Positions 28,500-37,840 of a stretch of DNA of 40,374 bases are shown here, piece by piece (the first letter of the stretch is position 1; every line of letters begins with the position of its first letter). The notes beneath the pieces were generated by a model. That model was given only the letters and a program-made list of their open reading frames with translations, did no database searches and was not told where the DNA came from. The translations under genes were made by a program, and so were the position numbers. Source of the DNA: an uncultured Bacilli bacterium (lineage in GTDB: Bacteria; Bacillota_I; Bacilli_A; RF39; UBA660); NCBI GenBank assembly GCA_947628745.1, contig CANRBB010000005.1:1-40374 (forward strand), given 5' to 3'.

Positions 28500-29804
28500 A
28501 TGTATAAGCTAGTTGAACTTGAAAAAGATAAATATGAAGAATTTGTTAAAGATAATAAATATAAGTCTCACTTTTTACAGTCTTATGCGTGGGGGCAATT
28601 TGCTAAAGAGAAAAAGAATCTTATTCCCTATTATGTTGGTTTAAATAATGAGGGAAAAATTGAAGCAGCTACTTTGTTACTGCAAAAGAAATTGCCACTT
28701 GGTTATTCTTATTTTTATGCACCGAGAGGTTTTGTACTTAACTTTGAAGATGAGGCTATTCTTAAATGTTTTACCCAAGAAGTTGTTAAATTCATAAGGG
28801 GAAAAAAAGCTATCTTCCTAAAAATTGATCCAGATATTATTAGAAATAGAATTAACTATTTGAATGAAAAAGTTGAGATACCATATGATGCAGAAAAAAT
28901 ATTTAAGTCAATTGTTAACTGTGGTTTTAAGCATAAAGGCTTCACCAAAAACTTCGAAACAATGCAACCTAGATATACATTTAGAATAGATCTTAATCAA
29001 GATATGGATACTATTAAGGATCATTTTTCTAAAACTACTAAACAGAGAATCAATAAGGCAATTAAAATTGGATGTAAAGTAGAAATTGGTACAAGCGATG
29101 ATTTGGATAAATTCTATGAGTTAATGATGAAAACAGAAGAACGAAAAGATTTTGTATCTTATGACAGTAGTTACTATAAATGTTTATACGAAATATATAA
29201 TAAGGATAATAGTATGACTTTATTTTTAGGTAAAATTTTCCCTGATAAGATTTTAACTGAGCTTAATAAACGTAGGGAGCAATTGCAATTAGACATAGAT
29301 GATATTTCCTTAGAGCAAGCGGGAAAAAGTGCCAAAAACAAAGTAAAAGAATATACAAGACAATTGGAAAGTGTAGAGAAAGATATTGCTAAATTCAAAG
29401 AAGTTAGACAACAATATGGAGAAGAAATTATTTTAAACGCCCACATGATTATTGAGTATGGTGATAAAGCTTGGGTTCTTTATGCAGGTAATGAAAATAT
29501 TCTTACTGAGACATATGCCAATTATTATACATATCTTACACATCTAGAATATTGTAAGAAAAAAGGATACAAAATATATGATCAATTCGGAACAATTGGG
29601 GATTTACGTAAGGAAAATCCTAGATTAGGGTTGCATGAATTTAAAAAGAAATTTGGGGGCGATTACATTGAATTTCTGGGAGAATTCGATTATATATGTA
29701 ATTCGTTAATGTATTTTGCTTTTACAAAATTAGTTCCTCTTTATAGAAATATCGTAAAAAAGAAAAATAAGAAGGTGATGAAAAATGAAATTAGTAGAAA
29801 TTGA
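28500..29804 (+). CDS. FemABX-family peptidoglycan bridge aminoacyltransferase 1
   Basis: SHFLQSYAWGQFAKEKK, YFYAPRGFVLNF, coiled-coil arm insertion, YDQFGTIGDLRKENPRLGLHEFKKKFGGDYIEFLGEFD. Confidence 0.93.
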   Translation: MYKLVELEKDKYEEFVKDNKYKSHFLQSYAWGQFAKEKKNLIPYYVGLNNEGKIEAATLLLQKKLPLGYSYFYAPRGFVLNFEDEAILKCFTQEVVKFIRGKKAIFLKIDPDIIRNRINYLNEKVEIPYDAEKIFKSIVNCGFKHKGFTKNFETMQPRYTFRIDLNQDMDTIKDHFSKTTKQRINKAIKIGCKVEIGTSDDLDKFYELMMKTEERKDFVSYDSSYYKCLYEIYNKDNSMTLFLGKIFPDKILTELNKRREQLQLDIDDISLEQAGKSAKNKVKEYTRQLESVEKDIAKFKEVRQQYGEEIILNAHMIIEYGDKAWVLYAGNENILTETYANYYTYLTHLEYCKKKGYKIYDQFGTIGDLRKENPRLGLHEFKKKFGGDYIEFLGEFDYICNSLMYFAFTKLVPLYRNIVKKKNKKVMKNEISRN

Positions 29805-31083
29805 TGAGGAAAGTTTTGAAAAATTAGCTTTAAAAAGTGAACAAATTACTTTTCATCAAACTAAGGAATGGGCTGATTTGAAATCTTTTAATGGATGGAA
29901 ACATTTTTATATATCTTTGGAGGATAATAAGAAAAGTTTGGGCTGTGCTTTGTTGTTGGCAAAAAAAATACCCGTCCTAGATAAATATATGTTTTACTCT
30001 CCTCGGGGCTTTCTAATCGACTATAAAAACAAAGAAATTTTGGCTGAATTTACTAGGCAATTAAAAATCTTTTTAAAAGAAAAAAAGGCTATCTTTATTA
30101 AAATTGATCCCTATGTTTTTTATAAGGAGCACGATAATAATGGTAACCTAGTTGAAGGTGGTTTTGATAATAGTGATGTAGTTTCTAATCTAACTGATTT
30201 AGGTTATAAACATTTTGGTTTTAATTTGATGCAAGATACACTTCAACCTAGATGGATGCACGCTATTGATACAAGTAGAAGCATGGATGAGGTTATGGCT
30301 GATATGGAATCTAAGACAAGACAGATTCTAAGGAAAAATGAAAAATGTGGTATAGTAACGAGGGAAATTAAGAGAGATGAAATCAAGATATTTAAAGATA
30401 TCATGCAACATACTTCTGATAGAAGAGAATTTATTGATAGACCCTTATCATACTATGAAAGAATGTGGGACTGTCTCAATAAGTCGGGGATACTAAAAAT
30501 AAGAATTGCAGAAATAGATTTTAATATTTACAAGAATAATACCATACAAGAATTAGAGCAATTAAAAAAGGAATTAGAGGACAGAAAGTACAAGAAAGAA
30601 AATGGCGTTCTAAAGATGAATGATAAAAAATTTGAGCAAAAAAATAAGCAAGATGAACAGTCTATTGAGAGGTTAAAAAAACAAATTGAAAAGATTGATA
30701 AATATAAAGAACAGTATGGTGATAAACCAATTCTAGGAGGCATTTTGTTCCTTATTTATGGTAATGAAGTATTATCATTATATGGAGGTTCTAAAAAAGA
30801 GTTAATGACGTTTCAGTCAGCATATACCCTTCATTTTGACGGAATAAAATATGCTGTTGAAAAAGGATATAAAAGATATAATTTCTATGGTATTACAGGT
30901 GACTTTAGAGAAGAAAATCCTTTATATGGATTATATCTTTTCAAAAAAAGTTTTGGTGGTACAGTCATAGAGTTAGTCGGAGAGTTTGATTTGATTATTG
31001 ATAAACTACTATATAAAAGTTATAAAACGTCATTTAGTGTTTATCACGGAGTTAAAAATTTGGCTAAGAAAGTTAAAAAATAA
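29785..31083 (+). CDS. FemABX-family peptidoglycan bridge aminoacyltransferase 2
   Basis: ITFHQTKEWADLKSFNGW, YSPRGFLIDY, coiled-coil arm, YNFYGITGDFREENPLYGLYLFKKSFGG. Confidence 0.93.
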   Translation: MKLVEIDEESFEKLALKSEQITFHQTKEWADLKSFNGWKHFYISLEDNKKSLGCALLLAKKIPVLDKYMFYSPRGFLIDYKNKEILAEFTRQLKIFLKEKKAIFIKIDPYVFYKEHDNNGNLVEGGFDNSDVVSNLTDLGYKHFGFNLMQDTLQPRWMHAIDTSRSMDEVMADMESKTRQILRKNEKCGIVTREIKRDEIKIFKDIMQHTSDRREFIDRPLSYYERMWDCLNKSGILKIRIAEIDFNIYKNNTIQELEQLKKELEDRKYKKENGVLKMNDKKFEQKNKQDEQSIERLKKQIEKIDKYKEQYGDKPILGGILFLIYGNEVLSLYGGSKKELMTFQSAYTLHFDGIKYAVEKGYKRYNFYGITGDFREENPLYGLYLFKKSFGGTVIELVGEFDLIIDKLLYKSYKTSFSVYHGVKNLAKKVKK

Positions 31084-31088
31084 GCTAT

Positions 31089-31152
31089 ATAAAAATGTAA
31101 TTTGCTTGAGATAGTTATATGAACAACCTCTTTTAGCAAATTACATTTTTAT
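31089..31152. terminator. Long bidirectional hairpin between convergent fem and flippase genes
   Basis: 18-bp perfect stem ATAAAAATGTAATTTGCT/AGCAAATTACATTTTTAT with 28-nt loop. Confidence 0.8.
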
Positions 31153-32831
31153 TGACTCTTTCTTTTTTTGGTTTTTTTGAAGATTCTATTTAAGAAATTT
31201 TGTCCAAAGATATTTTCTAAAGTTTTTGTTTTGTAAATTATGATGAAATATATCAAGGCTCCCACTAAAGTATAGACTATGATTATAGGAACATTTAAAA
31301 TTCTATTAGAGGTATAATTTGGTATAAACTGTCCTAAAAGGCATAGTGAAATGCTCATTACAACTGTTGCACAGGTTATGGTGATGACTTGTTTTACAGT
31401 TTTTTCATAATTTATATCATACCTTTTATGAAGAATATATAAACAAATGATGAGAGAAACAAGATATCCTAAAATAGTGGCACTGATATTCCCATAGAAT
31501 GGTGGTAAACCCATTTTATTGAAATTCTTCATAAGCGATACATTAAGAAGAAGTTTAATAAGACAACCTGCGAATAAGCTAATAAAAACTGTTTTGTAGT
31601 CTTTTAATACTTGAATGATAGTGACAGCAGTTGTATATAAACTCATAAATAGAGAAACAAAAATGAAGTAAGAGAAAACAGGAGGGCCAAATTTACTAGG
31701 GCCGTAAAATACTAACCATACTGGTTTTGCTAACATGCTTAAGCCGACAGTCATTGGAGCTGTAAATAACAAAAGTATTTGGAATGTTTGATTTACTTTC
31801 TTGTTGATATCTTTTTGATTTTTAATAACAAAACTTTCAGTTAAAGTGGGAATTAAACTGACAATTATTCCTGTTGATACTGAAGTAATAATCATATTAA
31901 ATTTTGAACCCCAAGTAGATATCACACTCATAATACTTTCGGCGTCGCTAGTGCTATAATCCTTCATGGACCCAATAGTTTTTACCACAGTGGCCATGTC
32001 TATAAAGTCATACATAGATTTGAAGATATCTATCATAATGAATGGCAGAGAATAAATTAAAATCTTTTTTATGATTTCTTTGTTGGTAATCTTTGGTTCT
32101 GCTACTTTTAATTCCTGTTTTTTTAACTCTTTTTTATTCTTTTTGACAATGTCTAATAAGTAAAAGTAAGATATTAAAGCACCGGCAGTAGCTCCGAAAA
32201 CAGCTATACCAACAGTAGTTTCTAGTGATAAATGGAAAACTTTCATAGATAGATAACTACCAATTATAATAATTAAAACTCGTACAATTTGTTCAATAAC
32301 ATTGGAAATAGAGCTAGGTGTTAAATACTTATGGCCCTCTAAATAGCCACGATAAATGCTTAGGATAGGAACAACTAAGATGGCAGTAGAAATTACCCTG
32401 ATAACAAAGGTAACTTGAGTTATGGTATTACCACCTTTTAATTCACCAAGTATTAAGTGAGCTACTTGTGGGGCAAAGATGAAAAGAATGATGAAAGCAT
32501 TGAGTCCTAAAATAATTGAAAGATATTTTCCAAGTTTAAATGCTCTTTCTTTGGCACTGTAATATCCTAAAGTTTGGTATTCGCTTATTATCTTACTAAT
32601 TGCTAAGGGTATGCCTGCCGCTGAGAGTGCTAAAAAAAGAGAATATATAGTGTAAGCATACCCATATAAGGCTCCTCCTTGTTCTTTGACGATAGCATGA
32701 AAGGGAATTACATATACAATACCTAATACTTTGCTAATAACAATTCCTAATGTTGATATAAATGCTCCTTGAATAAAATTATTCTTTGTTAAAACTTTAT
32801 TATGTTTTTTAGCTGTGCCTTTTTTTTCCAT
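31149..32831 (-). CDS. MurJ/YtgP/SpoVB-type polysaccharide (lipid II) flippase
   Basis: MOP-family multi-TM protein: NNFIQGAFISTLGIVISKVLGIVYVIPF...AAGIPLAISKIISEY...SIYRGYLEGHKYLTPSSISNVIEQ. Confidence 0.88.
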   Translation of the reverse strand: MEKKGTAKKHNKVLTKNNFIQGAFISTLGIVISKVLGIVYVIPFHAIVKEQGGALYGYAYTIYSLFLALSAAGIPLAISKIISEYQTLGYYSAKERAFKLGKYLSIILGLNAFIILFIFAPQVAHLILGELKGGNTITQVTFVIRVISTAILVVPILSIYRGYLEGHKYLTPSSISNVIEQIVRVLIIIIGSYLSMKVFHLSLETTVGIAVFGATAGALISYFYLLDIVKKNKKELKKQELKVAEPKITNKEIIKKILIYSLPFIMIDIFKSMYDFIDMATVVKTIGSMKDYSTSDAESIMSVISTWGSKFNMIITSVSTGIIVSLIPTLTESFVIKNQKDINKKVNQTFQILLLFTAPMTVGLSMLAKPVWLVFYGPSKFGPPVFSYFIFVSLFMSLYTTAVTIIQVLKDYKTVFISLFAGCLIKLLLNVSLMKNFNKMGLPPFYGNISATILGYLVSLIICLYILHKRYDINYEKTVKQVITITCATVVMSISLCLLGQFIPNYTSNRILNVPIIIVYTLVGALIYFIIIYKTKTLENIFGQNFLNRIFKKTKKRKSQ

Positions 32832-33077
32832 TTAGTATCACTTCCCACATCATTTATTAAAAATATTATTCCTTAATTTTTTTGGTATATAACTATAAAT
32901 CGCGACCGATAATAACAGTGCGTTATGGTGCGTCTTGTAATAAACTAGTATATACGCAATAAAAAATATCATATATACTCTACTTCTCTTTGGTAGTTTT
33001 ATTGGTAACGTCTTTAATAATATTATTACGTATTACAATAATATCATAAAAATTTTTTTTGGTAAATACTTATACAT

Positions 33078-33229
33078 TTTGAGTTTTGCTAGTTATGTGT
33101 GAGATTTAAGATTAGTTAATAAATATCAGTAAGATATAGTTAAATAAGTATAGTGAAGACTCATTCTTTAGTATCAATCTCAGTTTTTTACTATATCAGT
33201 AATTATACAAAATTTTACTGGAACTCAAA
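33078..33229. repeat. Dispersed repeat element copy B
   Basis: Ends TTTGAGTTTTGCTAG... and ...AATTTTACTGGAACTCAAA; related to 3-130. Confidence 0.6.
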
Positions 33230-33434
33230 TTATATATAGAAATGTTTTAGGTAAGCAATTAATAATTTTTTCATAATTTTTATATTGTTATGATATTCTG
33301 GAAGAAGCAACCACTATAGCAAATTCCTGTATAATCTTTTTTACTAGAAGTAATAGTTTTGAGTGAGTGAATTTGTGATTTTTTAATTTTTATGATTTTG
33401 TTTTGATTCTTATAATTTTTTAAAATTTTGTTAA

Positions 33435-33605
33435 TTAATGATATATTATCATGGCAGAAAAGCAATAAACTTGTTCCTCACCATACATTGAAGAAGAAAC
33501 TTGATATTTTATGTCCCAAATCTCACCATCTAATTCTTTTAAAAATGTATTAACTGCTTCTTCAAGATCTTTTTCATCTTCCAAGTCGAATAACTTAACT
33601 TTCAT
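33435..33605 (-). CDS. Cse60-like small sporulation protein (56 aa; absent from the supplied ORF track)
   Basis: Manual translation MKVKLFDLEDEKDLEEAVNTFLKELDGEIWDIKYQVSSSMYGEEQVYCFSAMIIYH*; GGTGAG RBS; GEEQ.YCFSAMI resembles the Cse60 family. Confidence 0.75.
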   Translation of the reverse strand: MKVKLFDLEDEKDLEEAVNTFLKELDGEIWDIKYQVSSSMYGEEQVYCFSAMIIYH

Positions 33606-33812
33606 ATTCTCACCATATATATTTTAGTATTTTGTTTTTACATATATTGTCAAAAAAAGTAGGTAATATTTCTAAAGCTATTTTTTAGAAAGATGTCTTT
33701 AACTTTTAACAGTGATTATCTTTTAAAAATTTTTTTCAACAGATTTGTGGAAAAAATTATAAATGATTTTAGCGAGCGTTTTGAGTAAATAATGGAGAAT
33801 ATTTTGACAGCA

Positions 33813-33849
33813 AAAAAGGCAGAAAATATTTTGAACATTTCGCCTTTTT
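33813..33849 (-). terminator. Terminator of leuS
   Basis: AAAAAGGC/GCCTTTTT arms around an AAAATATTTT inner palindrome. Confidence 0.65.
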
Positions 33850-33881
33850 ATATTGTTATATCTGAGTGGTAAACTTTACAA

Positions 33882-36293
33882 CTATTTTGTAACCACATTT
33901 ACGATTTTATTTTTGATAACAATTATTTTGGTTATCTCTTTATCCCTTGTGTGATTCTTTACATTTTCTTCTGATAAAGCCATTTCTTTAATTTTATCTT
34001 CACTATCATTGATATTAATCTTAATGGTTGCTCTTAATTTGCCATTTACTTGAACAGCAATTTCTTTTTCATCAGAAACAATTTTATTTGGATTATATGT
34101 AGGCCATGATGTTTTATAAATGGCTTCTCCTAAATTGTATTTTTCATTTAATTCCTCTGTAATATGTGGAGCAATAGGATTGAATAATACTAATAAAATT
34201 CTGTAATCGTCTTTGGTAATATTTTCTTGTTTTTCATATTCATTTAATAAAATCATTAGAGCAGATACGACCGTATTAAATTTCATTGCATCATAATCTT
34301 CGGAAACTTTTTTTATTGTTTGATTGATAAGTATTTCTAGATTATTAGAATAACCTTTTTGGTCTATGACTTTCTCTCCAATTCGGCAAATACGATCAAT
34401 AAATCGCTTGCAACCATTTAAGCCTTGTTCATTCCAAGCAACTTCTTTTTCATAGTCACCTATAAACATCTCATAACAGCGTAGTGAATCAGCACCATAC
34501 ATTTTTATCATATCATCAGGATTGACAACGTTGCCTAAAGACTTTGACATTTTGACGCCACCTTCGCCCAAAATCATGCCATGAGATACTCGTGTTTCTA
34601 TTGGCTCTTTGTTAGGAACAAGACCAATATTATATAAGAATTGATTCCAAAATCTAGCATATAACAAATGTCTAGTAGCATGCTCCATACCACCATTGTA
34701 GAAGTCTAATTTTTCCCAATAATCTAGTGCTTCCCTACTCGCAAATTCCTTGTCATTATGGGGATCCATATAACGCAACCAGTACCAAGATGAACCTGCC
34801 CAATTTGGCATGGTATCCGTTTCTCTTTTGGCAGGTTTTCCACACTTTGGACAAGTTGTATTGACCCAGTCCGTAATAGCTGCTAGGGGACTTTCTCCTG
34901 TATCAGTTGGCTCGTAATTAGTTACATTGGGAAGTAACACTGGTAGGTCTTCTTCTTTTACTGGAACCCAACCACAATCTTCACAATATACTAGAGGTAT
35001 TGGCTCGCCCCAAAATCTTTGGCGTGAAAAAACCCAATCTTGTAATTTGTAATTTGTTTTTTTATGTCCTATACCTTTCTCCTCTAAGTATGAAATCATT
35101 TTATTTATTGAATCTTTTTTATTAGTAAGGCCATTCAAAATACCAGAGTTTATCATTTCTCCATCACCAGTATATGCACATTTTGATATGTCTCCACCCT
35201 TAATAACTGCTTTTATTTTAATATTGAATTTATTAGCAAATTCATAATCTCGTTCATCGTGAGCTGGTACAGCCATGATAGCACCTGTTCCATAATTCAT
35301 CATTACATAGTCTGAAGCATATATTGGAATTTCATCGTTGTTAATAGGATTTATACCTGTAAGTCCTTCAATTTTAACTCCTGTTTTTTCTTTATTCATT
35401 TGTGTTCTTTCAAACTCTGTTTTATTCTTAGCTTTTTCTTGATAAGCTTTAATCTCTGACATATTGTTAATCTTATCTTGATATTTTTCGATTAGTGGAT
35501 GTTCTGGTGAAATAACCATAAATGTTACTCCGTATAAAGTATCTGGTCTAGTGGTATATACAACTAAATTATCATTTACTTCTTTTAATTTAAATTCCAC
35601 TTCGGCACCAGTTGATTTACCAATCCAGTTTATCTGGGCAGTTTTAATTCTGTCTTGAAATTTTGTATCCTCAAGTCCACTAATTAAGTCTTCTGCGTAT
35701 GTACTCATACGTAGCATCCATTGCTCTTTTTCTCTTTGCTCGACTGGATGACCACATCTTTCACAAACTCCTCCAGAAGAATCCTCATTAGATAAGCCCA
35801 TTTTACAGTTAGGACACCAGTTTATGTTTTTCCTTGCCTTGTAGGCCATATTGTGTTCAAAGAATTTTAAAAATTGCCATTGAGTCCATTTGTAATATTC
35901 TGGATCTGTTGTTGCGAATTCTCTAGACCAATCGATGGACAATCCTAGTGATTTAATTTGATTTTTAAAGGTCTCAATATTTCTTTGAACTGCTTCCTTG
36001 GGATGAATGTGATTTTTTATAGCGTATTGCTCAGCTGGTGCTCCGAAAGCATCCCATCCCATAGGAAATAAAACATTATAACCATTCATTCTTTTTTTTC
36101 TAGCTAAGGCATCTAAAGCAGTGTAACTTCGAACATGCCCAACGTGTAAGCCGGCTCCTGATGGATATGGGAACTCAACTAGATAATAGTATTTAGGCTT
36201 GTCACTTTTATTCTGGGCTTTGAAAACATTATTATCTTCCCAATGTTTCTGCCATTTTTTCTCAATTTCTGTGTATGTACTCATTTTAATCAT
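33882..36293 (-). CDS. leuS: Leucyl-tRNA synthetase
   Basis: FPYPSGAGLHVGHVRSYTALDALAR, KMSKSLGNVVNPDD, zinc-like CPNCKMG...CERCG. Confidence 0.98.
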   Translation of the reverse strand: MIKMSTYTEIEKKWQKHWEDNNVFKAQNKSDKPKYYYLVEFPYPSGAGLHVGHVRSYTALDALARKKRMNGYNVLFPMGWDAFGAPAEQYAIKNHIHPKEAVQRNIETFKNQIKSLGLSIDWSREFATTDPEYYKWTQWQFLKFFEHNMAYKARKNINWCPNCKMGLSNEDSSGGVCERCGHPVEQREKEQWMLRMSTYAEDLISGLEDTKFQDRIKTAQINWIGKSTGAEVEFKLKEVNDNLVVYTTRPDTLYGVTFMVISPEHPLIEKYQDKINNMSEIKAYQEKAKNKTEFERTQMNKEKTGVKIEGLTGINPINNDEIPIYASDYVMMNYGTGAIMAVPAHDERDYEFANKFNIKIKAVIKGGDISKCAYTGDGEMINSGILNGLTNKKDSINKMISYLEEKGIGHKKTNYKLQDWVFSRQRFWGEPIPLVYCEDCGWVPVKEEDLPVLLPNVTNYEPTDTGESPLAAITDWVNTTCPKCGKPAKRETDTMPNWAGSSWYWLRYMDPHNDKEFASREALDYWEKLDFYNGGMEHATRHLLYARFWNQFLYNIGLVPNKEPIETRVSHGMILGEGGVKMSKSLGNVVNPDDMIKMYGADSLRCYEMFIGDYEKEVAWNEQGLNGCKRFIDRICRIGEKVIDQKGYSNNLEILINQTIKKVSEDYDAMKFNTVVSALMILLNEYEKQENITKDDYRILLVLFNPIAPHITEELNEKYNLGEAIYKTSWPTYNPNKIVSDEKEIAVQVNGKLRATIKININDSEDKIKEMALSEENVKNHTRDKEITKIIVIKNKIVNVVTK

Positions 36294-36541
36294 CCTTTCT
36301 TTTTTCTATGATTTATATTTATTTTAGTAATATCATGTTTTGTTAATGAATTATTCTTGCTATTAATATCGCCTTCCATATATGATGTTTGTGTTAAATT
36401 GAAGCTTACTTACTGTAATTTCTATGATTAAGCTTGTTATTCTTTTTAATACCTTTATCTTTTTTTGTGTTCTTTTTACTTGTTTGATTACTGGAATCAT
36501 AATTAATTTCAACTTGCGATGAGGAGTTCTGTTTATTTTTG

Positions 36542-36997
36542 TTAGAATGTGTTAATTTTGATGTGGCCTTGTTTTTTGTTTGGTTTTGTTTTTTTGGCTG
36601 TTAAGCTATCATTAGTTTTATTGTAAGATCCTTTTTCTATTTTATTAATGTAATATTTAGCTAAAAAGTAGTAACTAAAGTAAATTGTGGGAACAAGCAA
36701 GATCAGGGATACCACTATTTGTATCAGGCCAACCTTTGAGAGGCAAGCAATAGTAATTATAATTGAAATGTCAAAGCTGGATATAATAGCTATGCTGTTT
36801 AATACTTTATGATATTCGAGCTTATTTATGTCCACTTTAAAATATGATGCTAATAATTTTATTTCAACAGGTTGTTTTTTTGGTATTACGTTATTTTTCC
36901 TTCGTTTTCGTAGATGAAAGTCTTTGAGTAAGAAGAATTTATAAATTATGAAGACCATAATATAAGTCATAAAGAATAATATTAAATTTTTTTTCAT
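36542..36997 (-). CDS. Small membrane protein, unknown function (C-terminus possibly frameshifted)
   Basis: MKKNLILFFMTYIMVFIIYKFFLLKDF..., central TM pair; AGAAAGG upstream of ATG 36997; A7 tract near the 3' end. Confidence 0.65.
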   Translation of the reverse strand: MKKNLILFFMTYIMVFIIYKFFLLKDFHLRKRRKNNVIPKKQPVEIKLLASYFKVDINKLEYHKVLNSIAIISSFDISIIITIACLSKVGLIQIVVSLILLVPTIYFSYYFLAKYYINKIEKGSYNKTNDSLTAKKTKPNKKQGHIKINTF

Positions 36998-37070
36998 ACT
37001 TAATTTTTCCTTTCTAATTTTGCTCAAAAGTTTGCTTGCGTTTGGCTCAAAAGTTTGTTTTTATCACAAA

Positions 37071-37169
37071 ATTGTTTTGCTCAAATGTTCATTCTTTTTC
37101 AAAAGATTGTTTTGCTCAAATGTTCATTCTTTTTCACAAGATTGTTTTACATAAATATTCATTCTTTTA
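37071..37169. repeat. ~2.8 tandem copies of a 35-bp repeat
   Basis: ATTGTTTTGCTCAAATGTTCATTCTTTTTCA(A/C)AAG at 37071-37105 and 37106-37140, degenerate third at 37141-37169. Confidence 0.95.
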
Positions 37170-37595
37170 GATCTTGCTTTCAAGATAAGCTTGCTCATTT
37201 TTATTGTTAACTATCTCTATCTTATGATAAATGAAATAATAAGGGAAAGATTGTTAATTCAATTTACGTAACTAACACAATGCTATTTTGCTTGCGCGTA
37301 GTGGTTTTATGAAGTGTCTTTTTGTAATCTGTATATTAGACTCTTTATTCATCTATCATATTTTACATGATGTGGTATACTCTATTATTGTATATAGGTT
37401 TCTTAGAGTTTTGCTTTATCTTGGGAGAAAATATGCTTATACAGGTAATCTTTGTTGTTATAGTTACTTTTATTAACTACCTTTTTAGCTCTAGCATCGC
37501 TATTGATTGTTGTGCACGTTAAAATGTGGTGATGTTTGTGTTTTCATCCAACTTTCAACAACTAAATATATGCTATTAACGGTTAACGCTATAAT

Positions 37596-37806
37596 AAAAA
37601 AAACCGCCCTTATATAATAAGGACGAAATTTTCGCGGTACCACCTTAATTCACGTAATGTGCAACTTTATAGATTTAACGATCTTACCCGATTTATTATT
37701 ACGATAATCAAGTTCATAAAACTAACATATTTGTTTTCACCAAACACAAACTCTCTATTAATGCTTATTTTATTACTACTATTACCAATACTTCAAAAAC
37801 GTATTA
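37596..37806 (-). promoter_or_regulatory. T-box leader (probably Leu)
   Basis: Minus strand AAGGTGGTACCGCG, AGAGAGTTTGTGTTTGGTGAAAAC, candidate specifier in GAACUUGAU (CUU or UUG, both Leu), terminator CGTCCTTAT-tat-ATAAGGGCGG-T8. Confidence 0.9.
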
Positions 37807-37811
37807 CTGTT

Positions 37812-37840
37812 AGTATACTAAACTTCTGCAATATATTCAA
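37812..37840 (-). promoter_or_regulatory. Sigma-A promoter of the Leu T-box transcript, in the 3' end of the GH31 gene
   Basis: TTGAAT-N17-TATACT; -35 lies within GH31 codons and the spacer includes the GH31 stop codon. Confidence 0.65.

Noticed and set aside
33280-33465. ORF of 61 aa (minus)
   Set aside because: Overlaps the better-supported Cse60-like gene out of frame; no RBS or family signal.
36589-36596. Programmed -1 frameshift heptamer A AAA AAC
   Set aside because: The heptamer is not in the required zero frame and the extension needs +1 (or -2); slippage or indel is more plausible.
37288-37476. ORF of 62 aa (plus), hydrophobic
   Set aside because: No good RBS, AT-rich hydrophobic composition expected by chance; antisense to the T-box downstream leader.
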